Assembly (NCBI GenBank): GCA_016841265.1
Contig: JAENZL010000021.1
Span: 10,193-60,167, forward strand
Reading direction: 5' to 3'
DNA: 49,975 nt
Source of the DNA: Methanobacteriota archaeon
GTDB lineage: Archaea > Halobacteriota > Methanosarcinia > Methanosarcinales > Methanosarcinaceae
The notes beneath the pieces are model-generated. The model was not told the origin of the DNA, ran no database searches, and saw nothing but the letters and a program-made list of their open reading frames with translations. A program made the position numbers and the translations under genes. This document shows, piece after piece, positions 35,385 through 43,909 of the stretch; positions within the stretch are counted from its first letter, which is position 1; every line of letters begins with the position of its first letter.

Positions 35385-35644
35385 AATTGATTTATCACAA
35401 TCAGATCTTTCACTAGCAGGTCCTTCCAATGAGATGTAGGTTCAATTTTGGGATTTGGCAACGCTTTTTTTAAAAACTTTTTTCAAAAAAGTTAAGCCCT
35501 CTTCACACCAGATTAACACGTTCACATTGATAACTATTAAATACTATTCCGGTATCCTGTACTCATCGTTTTAGTTTCACATGCAACCATTTATCAAACT
35601 CATTTAAACTCATTTATCCACTAAAAACGAAAAAGGAATTCATA

Positions 35645-36847
35645 ATGTCTTTACAGCAAAAAGGAGAAAATTTAAACCTAAAATTGGGCGGGGACTTAAA
35701 GGGAGTTGTGCCTCTTCTGGGACTTCTGACCGCCTTTCCTGCGGTTTCAACGGACATGATCCTTCCGGCAATCCCTTCCCTTGCCAGGACCTGGAACCAG
35801 CCCCTTTCGGTTATTAACCTGATCCTGGTCTGCTTTTTTGCCACCTATGGCTTTTTCCTGCTCTTCTACGGCCCGATTTCCGACCGCTTCGGGCGCCGCC
35901 GCCCCCTTCTTGCCGGGCTTACGCTTTACGTTCTGGCAAGCCTGCTCTGTGCCCTTGCGTCCAGCGCTCCCATGCTGATCTTCTTCCGCATCCTGCAGGC
36001 TGCAGGGGCAGCTGCCAGCTCTTCCCTCTCAATGGCCATGGCCAAAGACATTTTCTCAGGCCCGGAGCGGGAAAGGATTCTCGCCCACATGGCGATCATT
36101 ATGGCACTTGCCCCGATGCTGGCCCCTCTCGCCGGGGGCTGGATCCTTGTAGACTTCTCCTGGCCCTGGATTTTCTTTGTGCAAGCGCTCCTCGGGGTTG
36201 TTGGTTTTTTTGGAGTTCTCCACTTTCCTGAAACCCTCCCCCGGGTGTCCGATACCCCTCTTTCCCGGGTAATGAACACCTACGGCAGGCTGCTGCTCAA
36301 TCCTTCCTACATAGTCATGGTCCTTGTCATGTCGGCGAGCCTCCTTCCGATGTACAGCTTCATTGCGGGCTCTTCTGACATCTATATTAACAGTTTTGGC
36401 TTTAGTGAGCAGAAATACAGCTACTTCTTTGCCTTCAACGCCCTGGCCCTGATGGTAGGTTCCCTTTCCTGCCTCCGCTTAATGAGGACCGTCAACTCCA
36501 GGCACCTGATGACAATCGGCTTTGCAGGCATTTTCCTGGGCGGGCTTATTATCCTCACCTCCGGAAATCACAGCCCCTGGAGTTTTGCCCTTCCCATGTT
36601 CATGATTACGTTTTCCCTGGGCTTGAGCCGGCCGCCGAGCAACAACCTTGTGCTTGAGCAGGTCGACAGGGATGTGGGGTCTGCATCCTCCCTTCTGATC
36701 TTCACATATTTCACGCTGGGAGCTGTCGGGATGTGGCTGATTTCCCTGGACTGGGCAAACAAAATTCCGGTGATTGGGGGGATTGCCCTGGGCTGTGGGA
36801 CTCTGGTCCTGGGAGCATGGGTTGTTTTGCAGAAGAGGGGAATTTGA
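35645..36847 (+). CDS. MFS drug efflux transporter (Bcr/CflA type)
   Basis: A 400-residue inner-membrane protein with 12 predicted helices. The early ALPTDMILPAIPSLA-like stretch (STDMILPAIPSLARTW), the loop 2-3 motif GPISDRFGRRRPLLAG, and the helix 4-5 region ILAHMAIIMALAPMLAPLAGGWIL are typical of the 12-helix drug:H+ antiporters of the Bcr/CflA group. It would export drugs or metabolites in exchange for protons; the substrate is not predictable. AAAGGA precedes the ATG. The gene is followed after 61 bases by vapB on the same strand. GC content is like that of the core genes. Confidence 0.88.
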   Translation: MSLQQKGENLNLKLGGDLKGVVPLLGLLTAFPAVSTDMILPAIPSLARTWNQPLSVINLILVCFFATYGFFLLFYGPISDRFGRRRPLLAGLTLYVLASLLCALASSAPMLIFFRILQAAGAAASSSLSMAMAKDIFSGPERERILAHMAIIMALAPMLAPLAGGWILVDFSWPWIFFVQALLGVVGFFGVLHFPETLPRVSDTPLSRVMNTYGRLLLNPSYIVMVLVMSASLLPMYSFIAGSSDIYINSFGFSEQKYSYFFAFNALALMVGSLSCLRLMRTVNSRHLMTIGFAGIFLGGLIILTSGNHSPWSFALPMFMITFSLGLSRPPSNNLVLEQVDRDVGSASSLLIFTYFTLGAVGMWLISLDWANKIPVIGGIALGCGTLVLGAWVVLQKRGI

Positions 36848-36908
36848 ACTGCCTGAAAACCGGTCCAGCCGAAGAACCCATAATTCTGTACATGCATTAT
36901 ACATATAC

Positions 36909-37127
36909 ATGGGTAGAAAGACGGTTTCAATCCGGGAAGACACATACGACCTGCTAAAAAGTGCAAAACGAAAGGGAGAAAGTTTCAGCGACGTTATTGA
37001 CCACCTGCTGGTGAAAGAAAAGGGAAACCTGTCGGTTTATTTCGGTGCATTGAAAGACGAGAAACTTCTGGAGGAGCTGGAAGAGGATTCCAGAAAAATA
37101 AAGAAACTTTCGAGGATCAGGATATGA
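36909..37127 (+). CDS. vapB: VapB-type antitoxin
   Basis: A 72-residue protein with the N-terminal ribbon-helix-helix pattern MGRKTVSIREDTYDLLKSAKRKGESFSDVIDHLL followed by an acidic, helical C-terminus, as in archaeal VapB antitoxins of the DUF217 group. It would bind its own promoter and neutralise the VapC ribonuclease. The ATG at 36909 is used; a longer reading would begin inside the transporter gene. A TATA-like CATTATACATATACAT at about 36895 is just upstream. Its stop overlaps the ATG of the toxin fragment (ATGA), the usual vapBC coupling. Because the toxin is broken, this antitoxin has no local target. Confidence 0.8.
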   Translation: MGRKTVSIREDTYDLLKSAKRKGESFSDVIDHLLVKEKGNLSVYFGALKDEKLLEELEEDSRKIKKLSRIRI

Positions 37128-37258
37128 TAGTACTCGACACCAGCACCCTTATCGACTTTTTCAGGAGCGTGGAAAAACCCGGGAATTTGTGGGCGAAAGT
37201 GTGACCACCGCTGTCATAACGAGCGGTCTTTCAAGGAAAAAGAAGAGAAAGAGTTAAC
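37124..37258 (+). pseudogene. vapC: N-terminal fragment of VapC toxin (PIN domain)
   Basis: The ATG overlaps the vapB stop. The reading MIVLDTSTLIDFFRSVEKPG is the classic PIN-domain start with its first catalytic Asp. After LWAKV the frame changes: VTTAVITSGLSRKKKRKS, which continues the PIN pattern, is read one base shifted from 37203, and then stops at 37257. The original frame runs on into unrelated sequence antisense to the flavoprotein gene. The remaining acidic residues are missing here, so no active toxin can be made. The likely C-terminus is found at 40579-40689. Confidence 0.75.
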
Positions 37259-37295
37259 AAAAAGACAAAAGCCAAAAAGTAAAAGTTGTGAGAAT

Positions 37296-37952
37296 TTACA
37301 GGGCTTTTTGTCGCTTTACGAACCTGATCCCCATCTCAAAGGCTTTCTCACAGTCTATCGGGAACACTTCCTTTCGCCTTTTTGCCTTTTCCACAGGGTC
37401 AATCCTGTCGGCAACATACTTTGAATAATCATCGAACTGGTAGGTATCAGTGCTGCACAGGGATTCGGAATTTCCGAAGATAATTTTCGCCGTATATTCA
37501 TTCACTTCAATAGTTTTCCTGAGCCCTATCATATCTAAGTATTCTTCCGTTACCCCCATCGTATAGATAAAACCAACAGGGATATTTTTCGGATAGAGCG
37601 TGGGCAACTCATTGGAGTAAACGAGGTATGGAAATATATAGCGTTCCATAAATGACCTCATCTCCCCCGTAGAGTTCCCGAGATAAATGGGCGATCCAAG
37701 GATCACTGCATCAGCATCTTTCAACCTCTCAAGCACAGGTGTCAGCTCGTCCTGCATTGCACATTTCCCATAGCTTTTTCCATCTTTTAATTTGCAGGCA
37801 AAACAACTTGTACAGCCTTTAAAATTAAGGTCATAGAGATGGATTATTTCGGTTTCCGCACCCTCCGAAACTGCACCTTCAAGAGCTTTTTCCAGCAGGG
37901 TTGCTGTATTCCATTTATTTCTGGGGCTTCCGTTTATGGCAATCACTTTCAT
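37296..37952 (-). CDS. flavodoxin-like NAD(P)H/FMN oxidoreductase, copy 1
   Basis: A 218-residue protein of the NADPH-dependent FMN reductase / iron-sulfur flavoprotein superfamily. It begins MKVIAINGSPRNKWNTATLLEKAL, the FMN phosphate-binding loop, followed by CTSCFACKLKDGKSYGKC and AVILGSPIYLGNSTGEMRSFMERY. The cysteine pattern C-x2-C-x2-C-x10-C resembles the compact cluster motif of Methanosarcina Isf, but its last spacing is longer, so cluster binding is not certain. An in-frame upstream start (37994) adds 14 non-homologous residues and was not used. It would act as a cytosolic electron carrier or reductase. It has a second copy at 40827-41483 with 14 differences in 218 residues. Confidence 0.86.
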   Translation of the reverse strand: MKVIAINGSPRNKWNTATLLEKALEGAVSEGAETEIIHLYDLNFKGCTSCFACKLKDGKSYGKCAMQDELTPVLERLKDADAVILGSPIYLGNSTGEMRSFMERYIFPYLVYSNELPTLYPKNIPVGFIYTMGVTEEYLDMIGLRKTIEVNEYTAKIIFGNSESLCSTDTYQFDDYSKYVADRIDPVEKAKRRKEVFPIDCEKAFEMGIRFVKRQKAL

Positions 37953-38422
37953 GATTTTTATCTCCATTTCGATTCCTTCTGAAATTATAATCATGAACCT
38001 AAGTTTCTATGCGGTCGTTAAGGTTATAGGTTACTACGAGATCCGCTAGGGAGCTTACAGGGGGCCGTTTTCGTAGTCCAACCCCGTGCTCACACCCGGT
38101 TGCGAAGCAACCGGCTTGCCCTCAAATTAAATGAATAAGACAAAGAAATTAAAAAAGAAGCTACTTTTTTGTTTTCGAATACACATCGTCTAAAAGGCGT
38201 GTCCTCGAAGTGCCTTGATTTTTTTCTTTTGGAATGTTCATTTTTGCGATCATTCCATTCTGGCAGTTGCTCTGGTCAGGCCTCGCTGACGCTCGGAACA
38301 AGAACGACGGAAGATATCATTCCGGATGCTTCGGGAAAGTTCGATCAAGCAGAAGGAAATAGCCCCGGTATTGTGCCCCTTAAAATCGACAAATCATTAC
38401 TTCTTTTTAAAATGAGGTTTTT

Positions 38423-38538
38423 TGGCACCATAGCCACAGGTGGTGCACCCACCTATGGCTGGAATGTGATAAGCGTTGGAATTGCACAGTTTTAGCCATG
38501 GCTGTGGTCAGATTACCTATCACATCGTATTGGTGCCA
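38423..38538. other. nested inverted-repeat element, copy A (possible structured RNA)
   Basis: Outer arms TGGCACCA (38423) and TGGTGCCA (38531), inner arms TGTGATA (38465) and TATCACA (38518), plus CACAG/CTGTG around the palindrome agccatggct, and CCACCTATGG pairing with an interrupted upstream partner. These nest like a multi-branched RNA or a small inverted-repeat element. It recurs at 42119-42232. Confidence 0.5.
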
Positions 38539-38644
38539 TGTATCGATACATAATATTCTACAATGAGAGAGTTAAAAAGGCTTGCGAATCGATCAGTTTT
38601 TCGGGTGGGCCTCGCTGTCGCTCGGGACAAATAAGCTATTCTCA

Positions 38645-39289
38645 TTAAAACTCCACTATTTCCCCATCAATCAACAGATTTCTAATTACTGCATTTCCAA
38701 ACCTGTCGACAACAACTTCTACATCGACTTCTTTTCCGTCCCACCGCGAACTTTCTATTTCGTGTCCCCTGCCTTCCGGCACAAAATAGCTCTCAATGCC
38801 GTACTCAACTATAAGTTTATTAGCGGATATTTCCTCTTCCGGAACAAGTTCTTCTATCGGGATTTCTTCTTCCGGAACAGGTTCTTCTTCAGATATTTCT
38901 ATTTCTTCCGGCATGATTTCTTCTTCCGGAATAGGTTCTTCTTCGTATAATATGCCCTTTACTTTGCCTCTAATGTAGAGCTCATCTTTGGGGGGGGCTC
39001 TGTATATTTTTTTTGGGACTCCATAACCGTCTTTCAGTTCCAGGCCCAGGTATACAGGGTCATTGTACTCAAAATGATCTTCAGCCGGGATTTCATCGAG
39101 GTCCAGGGTGCTGATCTCATAATTAAGGACCACGTAGTCTCCCCGGAAGAGGTCCCTGGGGTCTACGGGAACGGTTTTAAGCGTGACTTCCGTGCCGGTC
39201 CTGAGGGTGTATTCCTTGTAGGCAATAAAGCCTGAAAAGATCAGGAGCCAGAAGACCACAGTGAGATAAAAGATTTTCTTTGGACTCAT
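38645..39289 (-). CDS. GDYXXLXY family membrane-anchored protein with acidic insertion
   Basis: A 214-residue protein with one N-terminal membrane helix (IFYLTVVFWLLIFSGFIAY) and an outside domain that includes the family motif as GDYVVLNYEIS, preceded by DPRDLFR. This family is usually paired with a DUF2157 membrane protein, as is the case here. Between about residues 125 and 165 there is a Glu/Pro/Ile repeat (EEEPIPEEEIMPEEIEISEE) that is not part of the usual fold and looks like expanded low-complexity sequence. AGGAGG lies six bases before the ATG at 39289, so I did not use the upstream one at 39319. It is probably cotranscribed after the DUF2157 gene, 64 bases upstream. Function is unknown. 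Confidence 0.83.
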   Translation of the reverse strand: MSPKKIFYLTVVFWLLIFSGFIAYKEYTLRTGTEVTLKTVPVDPRDLFRGDYVVLNYEISTLDLDEIPAEDHFEYNDPVYLGLELKDGYGVPKKIYRAPPKDELYIRGKVKGILYEEEPIPEEEIMPEEIEISEEEPVPEEEIPIEELVPEEEISANKLIVEYGIESYFVPEGRGHEIESSRWDGKEVDVEVVVDRFGNAVIRNLLIDGEIVEF

Positions 39290-39353
39290 CAGATTCCTCC
39301 TGTTCCTGAAAGAGCCCATGGCTCACAGCCCTGATGTTCCAAAACGCCGATTT

Positions 39354-40505
39354 TCATTGTTCCCCTCCGGTAAACTGGGCTTTTAACTCCCTTCTTTTTC
39401 TTTCCATAACCAGGCTCATGACCAGCAGGACAAGTCCTCCAAACATGAAAAAGAGTGACCTTGGAAGCAGTTCCCAGAAAAAGTCAAAGTACCTGGCAAA
39501 GATCAGGACTATAAACCAGAACATTGCGGTGTTGATGATCCCGATGTCTTCAGTGCTGTATCCCGCATACAGCAGGAAGGTCAAAAGTCCCAGGAAGATG
39601 ATGTTGAACAGGACCATGTAAGTTTTTTCCGATGCTGGAACATATATTGTTGTGAGAGTGATTCCTGCCATCAATAAAGCAATTATGGACATGCTCGCAT
39701 CTGTCTGAAAGCTTGTAAGCTTTTCACGGAGTGGTCTTGAGAGCAGAACCGCAAGGAAGAGGATTCCCAGAAAAGCGTAAAGTACAGGAACTATTTTTTC
39801 AACTCTGTATTCCCAAAGTCTGAAAGTGTGTGTGAATAACGCAAAGAGTGCAGCCTGCAGCCCCATGAACTTAAACGGTATTGCAGCATGTTTTACTTTT
39901 TCTACCAGCTCATGCAAAGTCCCGATAAAATAGATTCCGATGCCTGATATGAGGTAGAGGTCCCATATGTTAATCAATTTACTGAAGTCAGTCATCTCCC
40001 CGTACAGAAGGCCAATCCAGAGGTAAAGGAGCAGGGAGCAAAGCCCTGCGATCGGGGCAGACAGGTAGCCGTAGACCAGGGGGAAAACTCCCAGGATCCA
40101 GATCAGGACAAGGGTACTGTTATTGGCGTTGATGTTGTAGATCTGGGCAATTAAAAAGAGGCTGGCCCCAAAGAGCAGGGCTGAGAGGAAAATCAGGGCA
40201 GAACCTGCCCGGGAGTATTTCTGTTTCTCGTATTTTAAATGATAACCCGCATAATGTACACCCACAGTACTTCCCACGAGCAGCAGGACCTTGACTGTAT
40301 TTCCGATTTTCTCCCAGTTGGAAGCCACAAACAGGATAGCACCAATCCCGATTAAAATTGCCCCAATGGTCGAAAAGGCAACGATTTGCTTTTTTGACCT
40401 GCGTTCCCTTTTGTATTCGGCAAGGTCAGCCCTCATCTTCCGGGCCTGAGTGTGATCAATGGTGCCTTCATCCAGCCATTTCTGGATTAGATCTTCATTG
40501 GGCAT
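39354..40505 (-). CDS. DUF2157 multi-pass membrane protein
   Basis: A 383-residue protein. The first 40 residues are a soluble helical part (LIQKWLDEGTIDHTQARKMRADL) typical of DUF2157, followed by about ten membrane helices starting with FSTIGAILIGIGAILFVASNW, a hallmark of the family. The function is not known; the constant pairing with GDYXXLXY proteins suggests a shared membrane complex. The minus-strand sequence upstream has AT-rich TATAAAGTTGAATATG near 40520-40535 that may contain the promoter. The gene lies between the two duplicated blocks, and its upstream side faces the C-terminal vapC remnant. Confidence 0.85.
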   Translation of the reverse strand: MPNEDLIQKWLDEGTIDHTQARKMRADLAEYKRERRSKKQIVAFSTIGAILIGIGAILFVASNWEKIGNTVKVLLLVGSTVGVHYAGYHLKYEKQKYSRAGSALIFLSALLFGASLFLIAQIYNINANNSTLVLIWILGVFPLVYGYLSAPIAGLCSLLLYLWIGLLYGEMTDFSKLINIWDLYLISGIGIYFIGTLHELVEKVKHAAIPFKFMGLQAALFALFTHTFRLWEYRVEKIVPVLYAFLGILFLAVLLSRPLREKLTSFQTDASMSIIALLMAGITLTTIYVPASEKTYMVLFNIIFLGLLTFLLYAGYSTEDIGIINTAMFWFIVLIFARYFDFFWELLPRSLFFMFGGLVLLVMSLVMERKRRELKAQFTGGEQ

Positions 40506-40578
40506 ACACGTATAATGGCATATTCAACTTTATAAACATTTAGATCCCTGAGTTCAGGAACCCCTGTCCTTTCCAATT

Positions 40579-40689
40579 ATCCTCATAGCAGGCATAGCCA
40601 TTGTAAACGGGGCGGAAAAGATTGTTTCCAGGGATAGGGATTTTATCAACATTGGGAAAGTTTCCGACCTGGACGTTCTGGTCTATTGA
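40579..40689 (+). pseudogene. vapC: C-terminal fragment of VapC toxin (PIN domain)
   Basis: Reading from 40579 gives ILIAGIAIVNGAEKIVSRD, RDFINIGKVSDLDVLVY and a stop, the characteristic end of a PIN domain (DLLIAxIAxxNGxxxVTRDxDFxxI). The Arg-Asp and following Asp are the conserved acidic region. There is no start codon or upstream part. It precedes flavoprotein copy 2 exactly as the N-terminal fragment precedes copy 1. Confidence 0.75.
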
Positions 40690-40826
40690 CCTGAATTTTT
40701 GTATGAATTACTCCTCCCCAACCTGTTAATCTCCATGCAAGAGAGGTCTTACAAAGGAAAAACAAAATGAAAAAGTAAAAAAAGCTAACAAAAAGACAAA
40801 ATATAAAAAGTAAATGTGGTGACAAT

Positions 40827-41483
40827 TTACAGGGCTTTTTGTCGCTTTACGAACCTGGCCCCCATCTCAAAGGCTTTCTCGCAGTCTATCGGGAACACTT
40901 CTTTCCGTCTTTTTGCTTTTTCCTCGGGATCAGACATGTCAGCAACATACTTTGAATAATCATCGAACTGGTAGGTATCGGTACTGCACAGGGATTCGGA
41001 ATCTCCGAAGATTCTCTTCGTCATATATTCATTCACTTCAATAGTTTTCCTGAGCCCGAACATATCCATGTATTCTTCCGTTACCCCCATCGTGTAGATA
41101 AAACCAACAGGGATATTTTTCGGATAGAGCGTGGGCAACTCATTGGAGTAAACGAGGTATGGAAATATATAGCGTTCCATAAATGACCTCATCTCCCCCG
41201 TAGAGTTCCCGAGATATATGGGCGATCCAAGGATCACTGCATCAGCATATTTCAACCTCTCCAGCACGGGTGTCAGCTCGTCCTGCATTGCGCATTTCCC
41301 ATAGCTTTTTCCATCTTTTAATTTGCAGGCAAAACAACTTGTGCAGCCTTTAAAATTAAGGTCATAGAGGTGGATAATTTCTGTTTCCGCGCCCTCCGAA
41401 GCCGCACCTTCAAGGGCTTTTTCCAGCAGGGTTGCCGTATTCCATTTCTTTCTGGGGCTTCCGTTTATGGCCATTACTTTCAT
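40827..41483 (-). CDS. flavodoxin-like NAD(P)H/FMN oxidoreductase, copy 2
   Basis: A 218-residue close duplicate of the protein at 37296-37952, differing at 14 positions. The FMN loop (AINGSPRKKWNTATL), the four cysteines and the GSPIYLGNSTGEMRSF region are all unchanged. Most differences cluster in residues about 130-150 and 175-185 (for example IGLRKT to FGLRKT, RIDPVE to MSDPEE), so the copies may differ in partner or substrate contacts. The reading frame is intact, which argues that both are in use. Start, strand and flanks match copy 1. Confidence 0.86.
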   Translation of the reverse strand: MKVMAINGSPRKKWNTATLLEKALEGAASEGAETEIIHLYDLNFKGCTSCFACKLKDGKSYGKCAMQDELTPVLERLKYADAVILGSPIYLGNSTGEMRSFMERYIFPYLVYSNELPTLYPKNIPVGFIYTMGVTEEYMDMFGLRKTIEVNEYMTKRIFGDSESLCSTDTYQFDDYSKYVADMSDPEEKAKRRKEVFPIDCEKAFEMGARFVKRQKAL

Positions 41484-41756
41484 GATTTTACCTCCATTTC
41501 GATTACTTATGAAGTTCTACTCACAACCTGAGTTTCTATGCGGTCGCTACGGTTATAGGTTATTACGATATCCACCCGGGAGCTTACATGGGGCCGTTTT
41601 CTTAGTCCAATCCCATGCCCACCCACGGTTGCGAAGCAACCGGCTTGTCCTTAATTTAAATGAAAAGGATGAAGAAACAATAACTAAAGCCATAATTTTT
41701 GTTTTTGAATACGTATCATCTGTAGTCCCAGACGTAAATATATTCACTTATTTTAT

Positions 41757-41834
41757 AACCACGGAAGACACGGAAAGCACGGAAGAATTGTACCCTATTC
41801 CCTTTATTCCGTGTTTTCCGTGCTTTCAGTGGTT
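41757..41834. repeat. long imperfect hairpin of the 'accacggaag' type
   Basis: Arms of 28 bases at 41757-41784 and 41807-41834 pair at 24 of 28 positions around a 22-base loop. The arms are themselves built from the unit cacggaag. Repeats of this flavour are scattered through many prokaryotic genomes. It lies inside the 5' flank of flavoprotein copy 2. Confidence 0.75.
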
Positions 41835-42118
41835 AAATTTCACTTGAGATTAGGAAATGAATTTGAGTCATTGACTATAAATGTCCTTGTCACTTCATTC
41901 TACCGTCGATTTTCTTCTTTCCAGATATTCATTTTTTGGCGTGAGTTTTTCATTTTGGCTGTTGCTTCGGGCAGGCCTCGCTGACGCTCGGAATAAAAAA
42001 GACGGTAGATACCATTCCGGTTGCATCGGGAAAGTTCGATCAAGTAGCAGAAAAATAGCTCCGGTATTTTGCTCCTTAAGCCCGACAAATTATTACTTCT
42101 TTTTAAAATGAGATCTTT

Positions 42119-42232
42119 TGGCACCATAGCCACAGGTGGTACCCCCCACCTATGGCCAGGATATGATAAGCGTTGGAATTGCGTAGTTCTAGCCATGGCT
42201 GTGGTTAGAACCTATCACATCGTATTGGTGCC
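42119..42232. other. nested inverted-repeat element, copy B
   Basis: Second copy of the element at 38423-38538. The outer arms, the agccatggct palindrome and the CCACCTATGG arm are kept, while the inner TGTGATA arm has changed to TATGATA and no longer pairs fully. Confidence 0.5.
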
Positions 42233-42500
42233 TTGTATCGATACGTAAGATTCTACGATAAGCGAATTAAAAAGGCTTGCGAATCGATCAGTTTTTTCTG
42301 GCTAACCTTGCTGGTGCTCGGAACAATTTTTACTCAAAACTTTGCAAAATAACCTAACTTATTTATTATTTTAGCATGGATAATGTAGTGTTATGGAAAA
42401 CTAAAAGATATTATCTCCGATCTTTTTAAGATTAGACCCGTAATTCGGAATACTAACAGCCTCCTCAGTTTACTGATGTTTTCCCGGAGTTGAGAGCTTT

Positions 42501-43466
42501 ATGAATAAGCAAAAAACCATACTGATATTATTATTCCTCATTCCCCTCCTTCTTGCGCTGTGTATCTTCGGCCCTTTCTTATTGTTTAGTTTTGTTGACA
42601 GTTCTTGGTACTATTCCGAAGAAGTTGACATCGGGTCTCTTGATTACAGTTCCGCACTTGCGAACGCGGAGAACGCCGGCTATGAAGTGGAAGGTTCCTG
42701 GCCCTGGCCCGGAAACTTTTCTGGCTTTGAGCCCGGGGATGTCCCTGAGGTCCGGGAAAGGTTCGGAGGTGCTACTCTTGTGGAGAACATCAGGCTTAAC
42801 TATGACGAGAACTCCGAACTTATGGTCTTCATCTGTGAGAACGACTCCGAAACTGAAGCCGGAACAGGAACCGGAACCTGTGTAGCCATCTCGAACCTCA
42901 GCCACTCCGACCCCGAATCCTCCTTACAGCTATCTGAATTCCCGCCGGATGCCTGGATGCTGGAAAAACTCGGTCTCCTCTTCGGGCTGGACGAGGAGGC
43001 TTCGGAAAAGTATCTTGAGGCTCTGAAAAAAGCCGCACAAAACCAGACCTGGGACGCCGAAATACAGGTGAACGAATCTCCGGACTTCCCGGCTGTATAT
43101 GCCTATCTCAAGGAAAATAGTGATGAATCCACTTATGGGTCTACTGTGAGTGTTTATACGTATCCCATGGCAGGCTTTGGCCCGGAAGAAGTATTTTTAA
43201 AGGACGGCAAGAGGCTGGGTTCAGTAAGCTATTTTGTCCCGGAGGCAAGGGTAGTGACTTATGATAAGGAGAACAGGTACATAGTTGAACTCGATGCCTC
43301 GGGAAAGGTAAGGCTCGAAATAGTAATGCCTCCGGGAAGCAGTGGGGATACGATACCTGAAGAGGAATACCAGGCGGTGTTCAGGGAGATTTTTGAAGAG
43401 GTGGGGCTTTCTCCTGAAGCGGTAGACAGCTTTGAATTTTTTCACAGCTCTTCACGGGTGTGGTGA
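42501..43466 (+). CDS. membrane-anchored protein of unknown function
   Basis: A 321-residue protein. Residues 5-32 are a strongly hydrophobic signal-anchor (ILILLFLIPLLLALCIFGPFLLFSF), so the remaining acidic part is probably outside the cell. That part has NFSGFEPGDVPEVRERF, a CENDSETEAGTGTGTC stretch with two cysteines, DAWMLEKLGLLFGLDEEASEKYLEALKKA, and EEYQAVFREIFEEVGL near the end. I do not recognise the family. GGAG lies 11 bases before the ATG, a long spacing. Base composition is like the core genes and unlike the AT-rich unit downstream. It stands alone. Confidence 0.7.
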   Translation: MNKQKTILILLFLIPLLLALCIFGPFLLFSFVDSSWYYSEEVDIGSLDYSSALANAENAGYEVEGSWPWPGNFSGFEPGDVPEVRERFGGATLVENIRLNYDENSELMVFICENDSETEAGTGTGTCVAISNLSHSDPESSLQLSEFPPDAWMLEKLGLLFGLDEEASEKYLEALKKAAQNQTWDAEIQVNESPDFPAVYAYLKENSDESTYGSTVSVYTYPMAGFGPEEVFLKDGKRLGSVSYFVPEARVVTYDKENRYIVELDASGKVRLEIVMPPGSSGDTIPEEEYQAVFREIFEEVGLSPEAVDSFEFFHSSSRVW

Positions 43467-43710
43467 AAGTGGATGAAGCTTAAGCAGTGTTTTTGCTTCA
43501 TCTTCCGGGAGCTGGAAATAGCCCGAGATTTTCTGGAAAAATGTGCTGGGAAAATAGGACCCCCGTCATTATGACATACCATGAAATCCTCTCAAGGGCC
43601 AAGCACAAAAAAGCTAGAAAAGAAGAGTAGTTCTCCAAAAGGTTCTTTTCCGTCAATCGAGGTACACTGAAAACTTTGATGGAATCTAAATATATTGGGT
43701 GTTACTTTTG

Positions 43711-43909
43711 GACTCAGTTCCAAAATCCAGTGATTGGTGTAAACTAAAAAATCACTGGATTTTGAAATTTGTTGTGACCCATTGAACACGCCCTCTTGAT
43801 TGAAGTCGTTAGATGCCGAATATTGAGTTAGATTGAAGAACGAATTCTTCCTGCAAATTCATTGTTTCAATCAAAAAATGTAAAAATCACTAGATTTTGG
43901 ACCAGAGTC
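43711..43909. mobile_element. MITE-like element with 25-bp inverted ends and 8-bp target duplication
   Basis: The left end (43711-43735, starting GACTCAGTTCC) and the right end (43885-43909, ending GGACCAGAGTC) are inverted repeats matching at about 21 of 25 positions. TACTTTTG flanks both sides directly (43703-43710 and 43910-43917), as expected for a target duplication. At 199 bases there is no room for a transposase, so it would need one in trans. An internal third arm (aatcactggattttg, 43750-43764) can pair with the left end. The family of the parent element is not identified. Confidence 0.75.

Larger units (their letters stand above)
37259..38615. repeat. segmental duplication, copy A
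   Basis: The block from just past the vapC fragment, through the flavoprotein gene, to its far 5' flank matches 40783-42310 in the same orientation. Matching parts include the 3' flank (taacaaaaagacaaaa), the gene, a CCGGTTGC-GAA-GCAACCGG hairpin (38096-38114), a cctcgctgacgctcgg stretch and the structured element at 38423-38538. Confidence 0.85.
40783..42310. repeat. segmental duplication, copy B
   Basis: Second copy of the block described for 37259-38615. It is longer mainly because of sequence between about 41690 and 41940, including a 78-base hairpin (41757-41834) not present in copy A. The hairpin CGGTTGC-GAA-GCAACCG is kept at 41626-41642. Confidence 0.85.

Noticed and set aside
41759-41834. 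Long cacggaag hairpin as a possible insertion-sequence end or terminator
   Set aside because: It has no T-tract, target duplication or transposase, and repeats of this kind are widespread, so it is listed only as a repeat.
42501-43466. Possible part of the AT-rich acquired unit
   Set aside because: Its base composition is like the core genes, it is separated from the unit by two inverted-repeat elements and almost 1 kb, and it shares no domain with those proteins.
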